The translations under genes and the position numbers were made by a program. From positions 1 through 64,000 of the forward strand of contig CAZBLY010000002.1 of assembly GCA_964493265.1 (NCBI GenBank): DNA of 64,000 bases, in the 5' to 3' direction. The notes below the pieces were generated by a model. The model was given only the letters and a program-made list of their open reading frames with translations. It searched no databases and was not told the origin of the DNA. This DNA comes from DAOWHW01 sp964493265 (GTDB lineage Archaea > Nanobdellota > Nanobdellia > Pacearchaeales > UBA284). This document shows, one piece after another, positions 35,483-43,987 of the stretch. How positions within the stretch are numbered: position 1 is the stretch's first letter; each line of letters begins with the position of its first letter.

Positions 35483-36118
35483 CTATTTGTTCTCCTTTAT
35501 TTTTTTAATTTTTATAGGAGAACTCATAGTGAATTTAAGTAGAATAGATTTAATATTTAGTTCTTTCCTAGGTAAAACCTTAATTATTGTTTTTAATGTT
35601 GTTTCTGCATTCATTATAAGTTTATCATCTGGCATACTTTCTTTTCCTATCGCTATTTTGATACTTGATTCTTTTGTTTTAATTTTGACCATATTAGAAA
35701 GTTTTTTTACTATTGAAGAAATATTTTCCTCAGTTTCTTGCATTAAAACACTCCCTATTTTTGGATCTGGCATCTTTCCAGCTAAACCAAGAGTTTTTCC
35801 AAATTTAGAAGCTATTTTTGGCATGAGTTTTGCATTTGCTATGAAAAAACCATATTCCTTTGATAATTTTTTAATATCTTTTGAACTTATTTTATCTATA
35901 TCCTTTGCAGTAATTACATAATCAACTAATTTTGTTGTGTCTTCAAGAAAAGCACATATTTTCTTTTTTTTACTTATGTGTGGGAGAATAAGAAAAGTAT
36001 TAACACTTTCACGTCTAATATCGAAACTTCTTAAATTTATAATTAAGTCTAGCGTCTGATCAAAATTTCTTTCTTTGTTTTTATTTCTTAATTCTTTTAG
36101 GGCTTGAGAAAAATTCAT
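35483..36118 (-). CDS. rpl1: Ribosomal protein L1
   Basis: The 211-residue protein has the L1 signature GLAGKMPDPKIGSVL, the DYVITAKDIDKI domain and the C-terminal half of domain I. It binds 23S rRNA and in archaea also represses its own mRNA. A strong SD (AGGAGGAG) lies three bases before the ATG. The leader from 36119 to about 36160 could fold with AGAC/GTCT and CAGT/ACTG pairings, a possible L1 target, although this is only a short hairpin. Confidence 0.95.
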   Translation of the reverse strand: MNFSQALKELRNKNKERNFDQTLDLIINLRSFDIRRESVNTFLILPHISKKKKICAFLEDTTKLVDYVITAKDIDKISSKDIKKLSKEYGFFIANAKLMPKIASKFGKTLGLAGKMPDPKIGSVLMQETEENISSIVKKLSNMVKIKTKESSIKIAIGKESMPDDKLIMNAETTLKTIIKVLPRKELNIKSILLKFTMSSPIKIKKIKENK

Positions 36119-36219
36119 TTTCTCCTCCTACGCGTCTAAACTGACTTAAAAAGACAGTAGTATTAACGGATATAAAATAAAATAAAAACAAGTTTATAAA
36201 GTTTTCTGACTGTTTTAAG

Positions 36220-36672
36220 CTAATCTGCGTTTAATTTATCAAGGTATTCTTTTATTCTTTCAATTATGGAAATCACATAAAATTTTTCTATTTTGTCTTC
36301 AAATATTTTTTTAAGGGGCTCAAATTCTGAAATTCGGTAGTTGTTTGCTTTTTTTTCCACAAGAAACAGATCGCGAAGTTTTTTTAATTGTCTTCTAATG
36401 TTGGAATTGGCAACGCCTTTAAGTTCAAGATTAACTTTTTTACGAATTTCTATTGCTTGTTCTTTAATCTCTTCTATATTAAGTTCTTTTTTATCTTTTC
36501 TTGCATTGAGCAAAACCAATAAAATATCAATAATTATATCTCTAGAATCTCCTGGCTGAAGAAGACCAAGGCTTAAACATATTTTTTTAACAAGTTCCCT
36601 AGAGTTGAGTTGATAGGGTTTTTCATATTTGCGTAAAGTTATTTCCCCAAGACATTCTTCTTTCATGAGCAA
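36220..36672 (-). CDS. Winged-helix regulator-like protein
   Basis: The 150-residue protein begins with a short beta segment (LGEITLRKYEKPYQL), has a helical core with LVKKICLSLGLLQPGDSRDII, a helix-turn-helix region with IEIRKKVNLELKGVANSNIRRQLKKLRDL (stated only as a region) and a wing (LFLVEKKANNYRIS), and a C-terminal helix. It looks like an archaeal single-domain regulator with an added dimerisation part. It could regulate the adjacent ribosomal operon or the divergent gene. No exact family is recognised. A second start (36666) is possible. Confidence 0.6.
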   Translation of the reverse strand: MLMKEECLGEITLRKYEKPYQLNSRELVKKICLSLGLLQPGDSRDIIIDILLVLLNARKDKKELNIEEIKEQAIEIRKKVNLELKGVANSNIRRQLKKLRDLFLVEKKANNYRISEFEPLKKIFEDKIEKFYVISIIERIKEYLDKLNAD

Positions 36673-36747
36673 TTAAAATAAAATATAGTTATAAAAGTTT
36701 CCAAAAAGTTCAATAATCTTTATAAATTTAATAAACAAAATAATATG

Positions 36748-37110
36748 ATGGAATTAATAGCTTTGCTTTCATCTGGGAAAGGAACCTGGGGCCAAGTCGC
36801 CGGAATTATTAATGGGAAGGAATGGGATAAGGTTATTATTATAACTGGAGAATTTTTTAAGTCATCAGTTAAAAATTTTAAATTTAATAAGAAAACAGAA
36901 TTAATTATTATTGATTTCAATAAAACTATTAATACAATTATAGAACAATTAAAACAAAATTTAAAAGGAAAAATTCAAGGGACTGAAGTTGCATTAAGTA
37001 TTGCAAGCGGTAATGGGAAAGAACATATGGCTTTAATATCCTCTCTTTTAAAATTGCCCGTCGGTATAAGATTTGCAGTTCTTACAAAAGAAGGCACAAT
37101 TGAATTATAA
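36748..37110 (+). CDS. Small conserved protein with Rossmann-like features, unknown
   Basis: The 120-residue protein alternates strands and helices (ELIALLSSGKGTWGQV, KVIIITGEFF, ELIIIDF, EVALSIASGNGKEHMALI, VGIRFAVLTKEG). This suggests a small alpha/beta fold; the glycine-rich loops SSGKGTWG and ASGNGKEH could bind a nucleotide or sugar phosphate. A TATA box at about 36719-36728 lies only 20-25 bases before the paired ATG codons (36745 and 36748), so the mRNA is probably leaderless. Family not recognised. Confidence 0.6.
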   Translation: MELIALLSSGKGTWGQVAGIINGKEWDKVIIITGEFFKSSVKNFKFNKKTELIIIDFNKTINTIIEQLKQNLKGKIQGTEVALSIASGNGKEHMALISSLLKLPVGIRFAVLTKEGTIEL

Positions 37111-37182
37111 AATAAGAGTTAAAAACGAAGAACAGAACAATAAATAAAAATAAAAAAATAAAAAAATAAAAAATAAGTTATC

Positions 37183-37248
37183 TTATCTTTTCTTTTTCTT
37201 CTTCTTTGCTTTTTTCTTTTTCTTTGCTTTCTTTTTCTTTTTTGCCAT
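37183..37248 (-). CDS. Lysine-rich micropeptide
   Basis: A 21-residue frame encodes MA-K5-A-K5-A-K6-R. It has a GAGG ribosome binding site about seven bases before the ATG, a clean stop and a T-rich context. The regular spacing of alanines in a near-pure lysine chain recalls histone tails. Such a peptide could bind DNA, RNA or acidic membrane surfaces. It may also be a chance frame in A/T-rich sequence, but the spacing and SD argue for a real gene. The longer frame covering 37178-37384 in another phase looks spurious. The rest of 37111-37416 shows no gene. Confidence 0.45.
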   Translation of the reverse strand: MAKKKKKAKKKKKAKKKKKKR

Positions 37249-37416
37249 TTGAAACCTCTTTTTGTTTTATTTTTTTTAAAATCTTAAAGATAAAAAACAC
37301 TTTTACTTTAAATACTTTTCTATTTTTTTGTAAATTTATCAAAATAAAAAAATTAAAAAATTTTTTTCGACGGTAAAAAAACAAAATTTTCTATTTTTTT
37401 AAAAAAATATGCAAAA

Positions 37417-38826
37417 TTATATCAAAAAAGCTTTATTTACCCACACTAACATTAAAATTAAAAAGATTAAAAGAACTGCAAAACTTGCTATTTTGAAAAC
37501 AGTTTCTGCTTTCTTTTTTGATTTTGTTATCCCAAGGGCGGTGATATAAATAAATCGTCCGCCATCAAGAATTCCTAAAGGAAGCATATTGATTAATGCA
37601 ACCGAAAAACAAATCAAAATAAGCCAGAATAAAAAATCTTTAATATATTTTAATAATTCTGGATTATATTTTGGCGATAAATAAGAATTTACAGAAAAGA
37701 ATGGTGAAATTATTTTTGATATAAAGGAAGTGGTTCCAGATAAAACGGGAAAACCAATCCCTAAATATCCTTTAGAAGAATTTGTTGGATGCTGATCTAA
37801 TTTAATATAATAATTTTTTTCAATTGTTTTAATTTGTATTGTTTCATTTGCTTTATGAACACCCAATGATTTGTAAACATCTTCTATTTTTTCTATTTTA
37901 TTACCTTCTATTTCCACTATGGCTCCAGAAAGATTTGCTTTTATTGCGGGAGCATTTTGATATAATATTATCATATCTGTCTTTCCTTGTTTTACTTGTT
38001 CTAAAAAGATAAATAGTTCCGACTTTAGATAGTATGTTTTATTATTAACATCTACAGGAATTAATTCAGTCATATTTTGTAGTTCGCCATTGGATAAATT
38101 TAAAAATTCTTCAAAATTATAACCATCAATTTTTTCAATATTACTGATATTAATTTTGTCAAATACATATGTATAACCTGTAACCCCTACTTTTTCATAA
38201 CATCCAATAAGAAAAAGTTGTAAAACTAAGAGAAAAATAATTGCAAAAATAAAATTAGAAAAACTTCCCGCACCAAGAATACTCAATTGGGCTCTTTTAC
38301 TTTTCTTTTTCATAACTTTTTCATCAGGTTCTACAAAAGCGGCAAGAAAAGGGCCAAGAAAACCAAAACCAGTTGCTTTTACTCTTATTTTGAAATGTCT
38401 AGCAAAAACTCCGTGGGCAAATTCATGAGTTATTGCCACCACAAGGATTATCAAAATCCAATAAGTAAAATAAAAAGGAGGAAGAGGCAAATCAAACATT
38501 TGAGGAAGATAAGGAACTAAAGGTAAAAGTGGTGGGACTTTTGAAACACTTACAAGAGAAGCCATCATTTTGATACTTATTATAAATAAAGCAAAAACAC
38601 TAATCATTGCTAAAAAACCAAAAGTTATAGAAAAATAACTTAAAACATCCCAAAATTTAGAAAATTTGCTTGCCCAGTTCATAAATTTTAATCCAACTTT
38701 AGTACGATACATTAAGAAAATTTTGGATTCTATTTTTACTCTTTTTCTATTTTTATAAAGAAACAAAAAAACCCCTAGACAGAACAAAACAAGAAAAATT
38801 AAATCATAAATATAAACTGCTCTCAT
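37417..38826 (-). CDS. Site-2 protease (M50) with PDZ-like insert
   Basis: The 469-residue membrane protein has the zinc motif HEFAH at 134-138 within a transmembrane helix, a PDZ-like domain in the middle (YGL-type strand order with ISNIEKIDGYNFEEF and NKIEKIEDVYKSLG) and the second active-site motif LLPLGILDGGRF near 430, where the aspartate is the third ligand. About six to seven helices are present. Site-2 proteases cleave membrane-spanning regulators. The gene precedes L40e on the other side of a short intergenic space and is probably independent. Confidence 0.92.
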   Translation of the reverse strand: MRAVYIYDLIFLVLFCLGVFLFLYKNRKRVKIESKIFLMYRTKVGLKFMNWASKFSKFWDVLSYFSITFGFLAMISVFALFIISIKMMASLVSVSKVPPLLPLVPYLPQMFDLPLPPFYFTYWILIILVVAITHEFAHGVFARHFKIRVKATGFGFLGPFLAAFVEPDEKVMKKKSKRAQLSILGAGSFSNFIFAIIFLLVLQLFLIGCYEKVGVTGYTYVFDKINISNIEKIDGYNFEEFLNLSNGELQNMTELIPVDVNNKTYYLKSELFIFLEQVKQGKTDMIILYQNAPAIKANLSGAIVEIEGNKIEKIEDVYKSLGVHKANETIQIKTIEKNYYIKLDQHPTNSSKGYLGIGFPVLSGTTSFISKIISPFFSVNSYLSPKYNPELLKYIKDFLFWLILICFSVALINMLPLGILDGGRFIYITALGITKSKKKAETVFKIASFAVLLIFLILMLVWVNKAFLI

Positions 38827-38864
38827 TTTAATTTTTGTTAATTATCTTTGTTATTTTATTTATT

Positions 38865-39035
38865 TTATTTACTGCGTTTTTTACTTTTTGGTCTAAGTAA
38901 ATTGCTTTTGCATTTTCTGCATTTAACTTTACCTTCGGCAACTTTTCTTGCTTGGGCTTTTATTTTAGTTCCGCATTTTTTGCAAACAAAAACTCCTTTA
39001 AAAATTCTGGAGTGTGCAGCTTCTATTTTTACCAT
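38865..39035 (-). CDS. rpl40e: Ribosomal protein L40e
   Basis: This 56-residue protein has four cysteines in two knuckles, CKKCGTKIKAQA and CRKCKSNLLRPKSKK. The order MVKIEAAHSRIFKGVFVCKKC ... KVKCRKC ... LRPK matches archaeal L40e, a small zinc protein of the large subunit. It lies 38 bases upstream of the site-2 protease gene and behind aIF5A on the same strand. Confidence 0.88.
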   Translation of the reverse strand: MVKIEAAHSRIFKGVFVCKKCGTKIKAQARKVAEGKVKCRKCKSNLLRPKSKKRSK

Positions 39036-39072
39036 TTTAGTTTATTATGTTTTTAATTTGTTGTTTATTAAG

Positions 39073-39468
39073 TTATGCTAAACGCTTGATTATTTTTTGA
39101 TCTTCAACAACCCAGTATTCAACTTGAATACCTTCTTGGAGGTCATTAATTAATTCCGGATCTGTTATAACATCAAAAGTCTCAAAACTTTCAAGATCCA
39201 TTATATTTACTTTTTTATTTTCTTTATTGATACTTAAAATTTGGCCTTTTCTTTTATCAATTATAGGAACTTGCACCCTTTCAGAACCAGGCATTACTGT
39301 TATGTGTTTTTTTCCATCAATAATTCCTCTTGCTTCTATTCTGGCTTTTGCATGTCCATGCTTACCTGTTTTACTAATATCGATAGATTTTACAATACAA
39401 ACAATATTATTCAATATAAGAAAATTTCCCGAACGTAATTCTGTTGCGTTGATTAATTTTACGGCCAT
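39073..39468 (-). CDS. eif5a: Translation factor aIF5A
   Basis: The 131-residue protein has the hypusination loop KTGKHGHAK, where the middle lysine is modified, in the N-terminal SH3-like domain and a C-terminal OB domain (NKKVNIMDLESFETFDVI). aIF5A rescues ribosomes stalled at difficult sequences. Length and motifs are normal. It precedes L40e by 37 bases. Confidence 0.96.
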   Translation of the reverse strand: MAVKLINATELRSGNFLILNNIVCIVKSIDISKTGKHGHAKARIEARGIIDGKKHITVMPGSERVQVPIIDKRKGQILSINKENKKVNIMDLESFETFDVITDPELINDLQEGIQVEYWVVEDQKIIKRLA

Positions 39469-39490
39469 ATATCATCAAGAAAAAACAAAC

Positions 39491-39901
39491 TTATAAAGAT
39501 TTTGCTATCTTTATTCCTTTTAATATTTTTTTTCTATTTTTTATTTTCTTCTTAATCTTCTTTTTAGATTTTTTACCTTTTATTTTTATTTTACTTTTAC
39601 TTATTTTGCTTTGTGATAAATCTCTAATAAATTTTTCCACTTCTTTTTCTTCTTTTCTTCTTCTGGATTCTTCTTTTACTTTTATTTTTGATCCTGCCAC
39701 ATCTTGTAATGTTTTTTCAAGATAATCTAACTTAACTTCAATATTATTAATTTGTTTATAAAGAATGGCTAAAGCTATCCATAATTGTGCTTTTCCTTTG
39801 TCTTTAGCTAAACTGTAAATTTCTTTATAACTAGAACTTTCTATAATTAATCTCTCAATATATGGTTTAAGATTTTTATTAAGATAATGTCTCCAAGCCA
39901 T
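39491..39901 (-). CDS. Helical protein with lysine-rich tail, unknown
   Basis: The 136-residue protein has an N-terminal helical part (HYLNKNLKPYIERLIIESSSY, then GKAQLWIALAILYKQI) and a long basic C-terminus rich in Lys, Ile and Ser. The first half looks like a small helical hairpin that may dimerise; the tail could bind nucleic acid. No family is recognised. It is directly upstream of aIF5A on the same strand (22-base gap), so they may be co-transcribed. Confidence 0.5.
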   Translation of the reverse strand: MAWRHYLNKNLKPYIERLIIESSSYKEIYSLAKDKGKAQLWIALAILYKQINNIEVKLDYLEKTLQDVAGSKIKVKEESRRRKEEKEVEKFIRDLSQSKISKSKIKIKGKKSKKKIKKKIKNRKKILKGIKIAKSL

Positions 39902-39954
39902 AATTTAAAAAAATAAGCAGCATATTTAAATTTTTCGTGTAGTGTAACAATAAA

Positions 39955-40440
39955 GTGACAAAACATAAAATTTATAAACAAAATTATTTTAATATTAAAG
40001 TGAAAATGATTGGAAAAAATAATAAAACGTCTTTTGATCCAAATAATCCTGGAGAAGCAAATGCGCCTCTTAAATTAGAACTTTTTAATGAAATGGAAAA
40101 TTTAAAGACCTTATCAACTAAGGAAAATTTAGAAAAAAAATTTGGATATTTTGGAAATTATTCAATATATAATTTGAAATTAGAACACAATGAAAATCTA
40201 TGGTCAAAAGGAAATTATATGTTTTATAATATTGGCAATAAATTATTATTAATTCCTATAGAAACACAAGAAGGGACTGAAATGAAACAGTCTTTTTTTC
40301 TAGAAAATCTTAATATAGTTAAACAAGTAAGTTATCTTGGCCACATATCTAATCAATATTTTGGTTTTTATGTTACAAGAGTATTACCTCAACAGTTTAA
40401 AGACATCAAAAAATCTTTAAAGCGATTCTTTGTTAGATAA
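39955..40440 (+). CDS. Small conserved-looking protein upstream of an FKBP, unknown
   Basis: The 161-residue frame starts with GTG at 39955; a later ATG at 40006 gives MIGKNNKTS and may be the true start. The sequence is mixed with strands (YGNYSIYNLKLEHN, NKLLLIPIETQEG, HISNQYFGFYVTRVL), probably a beta-rich domain. The FKBP gene begins two bases after the stop, so they share an mRNA. Nothing points to a known family. Confidence 0.5.
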   Translation: MTKHKIYKQNYFNIKVKMIGKNNKTSFDPNNPGEANAPLKLELFNEMENLKTLSTKENLEKKFGYFGNYSIYNLKLEHNENLWSKGNYMFYNIGNKLLLIPIETQEGTEMKQSFFLENLNIVKQVSYLGHISNQYFGFYVTRVLPQQFKDIKKSLKRFFVR

Positions 40441-40442
40441 TT

Positions 40443-41114
40443 ATGAAAATTAAAAAAGGAAATTTTATTTCGGTAGATTTTACTGCATCTATCAAAGGTG
40501 GCGCTATTTTTGATACAACAATAGAGGAAGAGGCAAAAAAAGCAAAACTTTTTGATGAAAATAAAAAAGAGAAACAGGAATTTAAACCCTTTATTGTCTG
40601 TGTTGGTGAAAAAATGGTTATTAAAGGTTTTGATGATTCTTTTGTTGATAAAGAAGTTGGTAAAGAATATGAAATTGAATTGGCTCCAAAAGATGCATTT
40701 GGAAAAAGAAATCCTAAACTAATCAAAACCATTCCTCTAAGTGCTTTTAAAGAAATGCCTCATCCTGGAATGTTTGTTAATGTTAATGGTTTAATTGCTA
40801 AAGTCATCACCATTACAAGTGGAAGAACCTTGATTGATCTTAATAATCCTCTTGCAGGCAAAATCGTTATTTATAAATTTAAAATTAATAAAATTATAGA
40901 AGATAATTCTGAAAAAATTAAAATAATTGGCAATCTTTTTAATTTACAAATCGATAATATTAAAATAGAAAATAAAAAGGCAAAAATCAAATTTAAGAAT
41001 TTTAAAATTAAAGAAAGTAAAGAAAGCGGCAAAAATAAGGAAAAAATTGAATTAGTGGAAAAATTTAAGGCTAAAATAAAAGAACTTATTGGTTTTGAAT
41101 GTGAATTTGATTAA
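40443..41114 (+). CDS. FKBP-type peptidyl-prolyl isomerase (SlyD-like)
   Basis: The 223-residue protein has the FKBP start FISVDFTASIKGGAIFDTT, the flap-containing insert, CVGEKMVIKGFDDSFV, and the C-terminal core strands KDAFGKRNPKLIKTIPLSAF of SlyD-type archaeal FKBPs. An extra C-terminal domain of about 70 residues (GKIVIYKFKINKI onward) follows. It catalyses proline isomerisation and acts as a chaperone. It is coupled to the upstream gene. Confidence 0.9.
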   Translation: MKIKKGNFISVDFTASIKGGAIFDTTIEEEAKKAKLFDENKKEKQEFKPFIVCVGEKMVIKGFDDSFVDKEVGKEYEIELAPKDAFGKRNPKLIKTIPLSAFKEMPHPGMFVNVNGLIAKVITITSGRTLIDLNNPLAGKIVIYKFKINKIIEDNSEKIKIIGNLFNLQIDNIKIENKKAKIKFKNFKIKESKESGKNKEKIELVEKFKAKIKELIGFECEFD

Positions 41115-41172
41115 TTTTAGTAATTTATGTTATGACAAAACAATATTTTTGAAATGGGGATTATAGAATACT

Positions 41173-41187
41173 AAAATTTATAAATTG
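41173..41187 (+). promoter_or_regulatory. TATA box upstream of ftsZ
   Basis: The segment AAAATTTATAAATTG lies about 35-45 bases before the ftsZ ATG. Transcription would start near 41203-41208, giving a very short leader that still includes the AAGGAAAAAG just before the start codon. Confidence 0.5.
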
Positions 41188-41217
41188 ATTGTTCCTATTT
41201 TATAGATAAGGAAAAAG

Positions 41218-42321
41218 ATGGCAGAAGAAATTGAAATTCATGAAGAAGAAAAGAATAATATTGATAAAGAATTAGAAGCTATTATTGCAAAGCAAAAAGC
41301 AGCTATAAAAGTTTTTGGTTGTGGTGGCGGCGGCGGCAATACCCTTACAAGGATGAAAGAAATTGGCATTAAAGGTGCTGAACTTATTGCTATTAATACC
41401 GATGCCCAGGATTTACTTTATTCTGCCTGTGATTCTAAAATTTTAATAGGTAAAGAGCTCACTCATGGGCTTGGCGCAGGAAGCAATCCGCAGATTGGAG
41501 AAGAAGCAGCTCACGAATCAGAACATGAAATTAAGAAAACTTTACAAGGTGCTGATATGGTTTTCATAACTTGTGGTTTGGGTGGCGGAACAGGAACAGG
41601 GGCAGCTCCAGTAGTGGCTAAAACAGCAAAGAAACTTGGTGCTTTAACCATAGGGATTGTGACTCTTCCATTTACAATTGAAGGCCAGCGTCGTTATGAG
41701 AATGCGATGTTAGGATTAGAAAAAATGGAACATTCTGTTGATACTTTAATTGTTATTCCAAATGATAAACTGCTTGAATTAGCTCCAGACTTACCATTAC
41801 ATACTGCTTTTAAAGTTGCAGACGAAATTCTTACAAATGCTGTTAAAGGAACTACGGAACTTGTTACCAAAGCGGGCCTTGTAAATTTGGATTTTGCTGA
41901 TATTAAGGCTGTTATGACAAATGGTGGGGTAGCAATGATAGGTGTTGGCGAGAGTGATAGTCAAGAAAGAGCTAGTGAAGCTGTTGAAAAAGCAATTGAA
42001 AATCCTCTTCTTGACGTGGATATTTCAGAAGCATCAGGTGCTCTTGTAAATATTATTGGCGGTCTTGATCTTTCTCTTGATGAAGCAAAGAAAGTTATTG
42101 AATCTGTTGCCCAGAAAATAAGCCCAAATGCCAAGATGATTTGGGGAGCTCAACTTAGCGAGGATATGGATAAAACCCTGCGAGTTTTATTGATTGTAAC
42201 AGGTGTAAGTTCCTCTCAAATTTTAGGTCCAAGTGAAGGAAGATTAACAAAAGAAAGACGAGAAATGGAAGATGAGCTTGGGATAGAATTTGTTGATGAT
42301 TCTGGTGTTAAGGAAGAATAA
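41218..42321 (+). CDS. ftsZ: Cell division GTPase FtsZ
   Basis: The 367-residue protein has the nucleotide-binding start VFGCGGGGGNTLTRM near 32-46, NTDAQDL, the tubulin signature GGGTGTGAAPVVAK near 122-135 and the T7 loop region with LDFADIKAVM. FtsZ forms the division ring. The short C-terminal tail (GIEFVDDSGVKEE) is typical of archaeal FtsZ2/FtsZ1. Its position directly before secE and spt5 follows the common archaeal order. Confidence 0.97.
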   Translation: MAEEIEIHEEEKNNIDKELEAIIAKQKAAIKVFGCGGGGGNTLTRMKEIGIKGAELIAINTDAQDLLYSACDSKILIGKELTHGLGAGSNPQIGEEAAHESEHEIKKTLQGADMVFITCGLGGGTGTGAAPVVAKTAKKLGALTIGIVTLPFTIEGQRRYENAMLGLEKMEHSVDTLIVIPNDKLLELAPDLPLHTAFKVADEILTNAVKGTTELVTKAGLVNLDFADIKAVMTNGGVAMIGVGESDSQERASEAVEKAIENPLLDVDISEASGALVNIIGGLDLSLDEAKKVIESVAQKISPNAKMIWGAQLSEDMDKTLRVLLIVTGVSSSQILGPSEGRLTKERREMEDELGIEFVDDSGVKEE

Positions 42322-42392
42322 AGAAAAGTAAAAGAAAATAAAAAATAACAGCAAAAAGTAAGATTTTTAAGTGTTCTTATTTTAGTTTTTAA

Positions 42393-42587
42393 ATGGGTGA
42401 AAGAAAAAATATCTTTAGGATAACTAAACAATTTTTTAAGCAGTGTGGAAGGGTGCTTAGAGTGGCTAGAAAACCAACAAGCTATGAAGTTAAACAGGTT
42501 TCTAAAGTTTCTGCTCTTGGTATAATAATTATAGGGGCGATTGGATTTATTATAGGCCTTATATTCACTATTTTTTCATTAAAATAA
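42393..42587 (+). CDS. secE: Protein translocase subunit SecE (Sec61 gamma)
   Basis: The 64-residue protein has an amphipathic N-terminal helix (ITKQFFKQCGRVLRVARKPT), a short linker and one transmembrane helix (ALGIIIIGAIGFIIGLIFTIF), the form of archaeal SecE. It clamps SecY in the translocon. The next gene, spt5, starts one base after the stop, the usual arrangement. Confidence 0.92.
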   Translation: MGERKNIFRITKQFFKQCGRVLRVARKPTSYEVKQVSKVSALGIIIIGAIGFIIGLIFTIFSLK

Positions 42588-42588
42588 A

Positions 42589-43053
42589 ATGATATTTGTG
42601 GTTAAAGTTATAACAAATAAAGAAGATCAAGCAGCTGATTTAATAGCTACACGAATTGAAAAAAAAGGACTTGATGTTTTTACAGTTGTTAGGCCGCAGG
42701 GTTTGAGAGGATATATTATTATTGAAGCAGCTAATACAGAAAATGCAGAAAAAGCTGTTTATAATTTACCTTATGTTAAAGGATTAATCAGGAAACAAAT
42801 AACTTATAAGGAAATTGAACCAATGTTAAGGCCAGTGGCTGCTCAGATTAATATTGAAAAAGGGGATGTTGTAGAAATGTTGACTGAACCATTTAAACGA
42901 GAGAAAGCAAGAGTTAAGAGAATTAATAAACAAAAAGAGGAAGTTGTTGTCGAACTTCTCGAAGCTGCTGTCCCTATTCCCGTAACAGTCAAGATAGATA
43001 ATGTTAAAGTTATAAGAAGGACAAGAGAAGAAGAGGAAGAAAATAAGAGATAA
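42589..43053 (+). CDS. spt5: Transcription elongation factor Spt5 (NusG family)
   Basis: The 154-residue protein has the NGN domain (IFVVKVITNKEDQAADLI, RPQGLRGYIIIEA) and a C-terminal KOW domain (NIEKGDVVEMLTEPFKREKARVKRI). It binds RNA polymerase and couples transcription to other processes. The order secE-spt5 is conserved in archaea; the ribosomal L11 gene that often follows is not present, and the next gene is on the other strand. Confidence 0.95.
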   Translation: MIFVVKVITNKEDQAADLIATRIEKKGLDVFTVVRPQGLRGYIIIEAANTENAEKAVYNLPYVKGLIRKQITYKEIEPMLRPVAAQINIEKGDVVEMLTEPFKREKARVKRINKQKEEVVVELLEAAVPIPVTVKIDNVKVIRRTREEEEENKR

Positions 43054-43109
43054 TTTTCTGATTTTATTTTCTAATTTAAAATTTTATTATGTTCTTTATA
43101 TTTTTTATT

Positions 43110-43841
43110 TCATTCATAGAAAATATAATAAGCTATTGTCATGATTGCTGCGAGGAGAAGAGCAATTATTATTGTGGCAAATAGGTTTGTTAAGTTCATT
43201 AAAAGAATCATGAAAAATGAAAATACGGTGGCAAACATCCATACAAGTCTTGAACTATTGAGTAGTTTGAAACCTTGGCCAATTGGAAAGAGGCTTAAGA
43301 ATGCAAATACTGCGCAAATTATTCCAAATTGATTGAAGCCAGCAATTCTAAAAATAAGTCCTAAAATTAAAACAGAGATAGGTCCTACCAAAGCTATTTT
43401 TCCAACATCATCTTCATCAAGTTCTTTCCATCTTCTCCTGATTTTTGTTGGTTTTGGTTCTATATCAAAATCAAGAATAGCTAACCATCTTAAAAAACCA
43501 TTTGTTAAATATAATAAAAATAAGGGAAGAATAAACCATAAAGGAAAATCAAATGGAAATTCTGGTCTAGCATCTCTAGTGAAGCCCTGAAACCAATATC
43601 TTCTAAAACTGAGAAGTTTAATTTTTATCTTACAATCAAGACTAAAAGCTACAAATTTTTGAGAAAGAACAAAAATCGCAATCATAAGTAAGGAAAAAAG
43701 AGACATCTTAAGATATTCCATTCCTGTAATTATGATTTTTGTCCATGTTACATTTAAAGCAAGAACAAAACCAAGAAATAATGAGGCTATTATTACAACA
43801 CCAATTTCTTTCATTAAATCATTTCTTTCATCAATTTCCAT
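43110..43841 (-). CDS. M50-like membrane protein, catalytically degenerate
   Basis: The 243-residue protein has about six hydrophobic helices. The second half (GPISVLILGLI, then FAFLSLFPIGQGFKL) parallels the second active-site helix of site-2 proteases (GP-x-SN...LLPIPPLDG), but the aspartate position reads FPIGQGF and no H-E-x-x-H is found in the first half. I infer a protease homologue that has lost its catalytic site, similar to rhomboid or M50 pseudoproteases, or an unrelated membrane protein. The start lies 20 bases from the second scaffold gap. Confidence 0.55.
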   Translation of the reverse strand: MEIDERNDLMKEIGVVIIASLFLGFVLALNVTWTKIIITGMEYLKMSLFSLLMIAIFVLSQKFVAFSLDCKIKIKLLSFRRYWFQGFTRDARPEFPFDFPLWFILPLFLLYLTNGFLRWLAILDFDIEPKPTKIRRRWKELDEDDVGKIALVGPISVLILGLIFRIAGFNQFGIICAVFAFLSLFPIGQGFKLLNSSRLVWMFATVFSFFMILLMNLTNLFATIIIALLLAAIMTIAYYIFYE

Positions 43842-43861
43842 TTTCTTTCTATTTTTTTAAT

Positions 43862-43961
43862 NNNNNNNNNNNNNNNNNNNNNNNNNNNNNNNNNNNNNNN
43901 NNNNNNNNNNNNNNNNNNNNNNNNNNNNNNNNNNNNNNNNNNNNNNNNNNNNNNNNNNNNN
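43862..43961. other. Scaffold gap of 100 N with overlapping contig ends
   Basis: This is a second run of exactly 100 N. The 16 bases before it (TTTCTATTTTTTTAAT) equal the 16 bases after it, as at the first gap. The contigs probably overlap and no sequence is missing. Both neighbouring genes are complete. Confidence 0.95.
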
Positions 43962-43987
43962 TTTCTATTTTTTTAATGAATTGAATT

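Noticed and set aside
37178..37384. 68-residue minus-strand frame covering the lysine micropeptide
   Set aside because: It is a different phase of the same A/T-rich stretch; the shorter frame with its own SD explains the sequence better.
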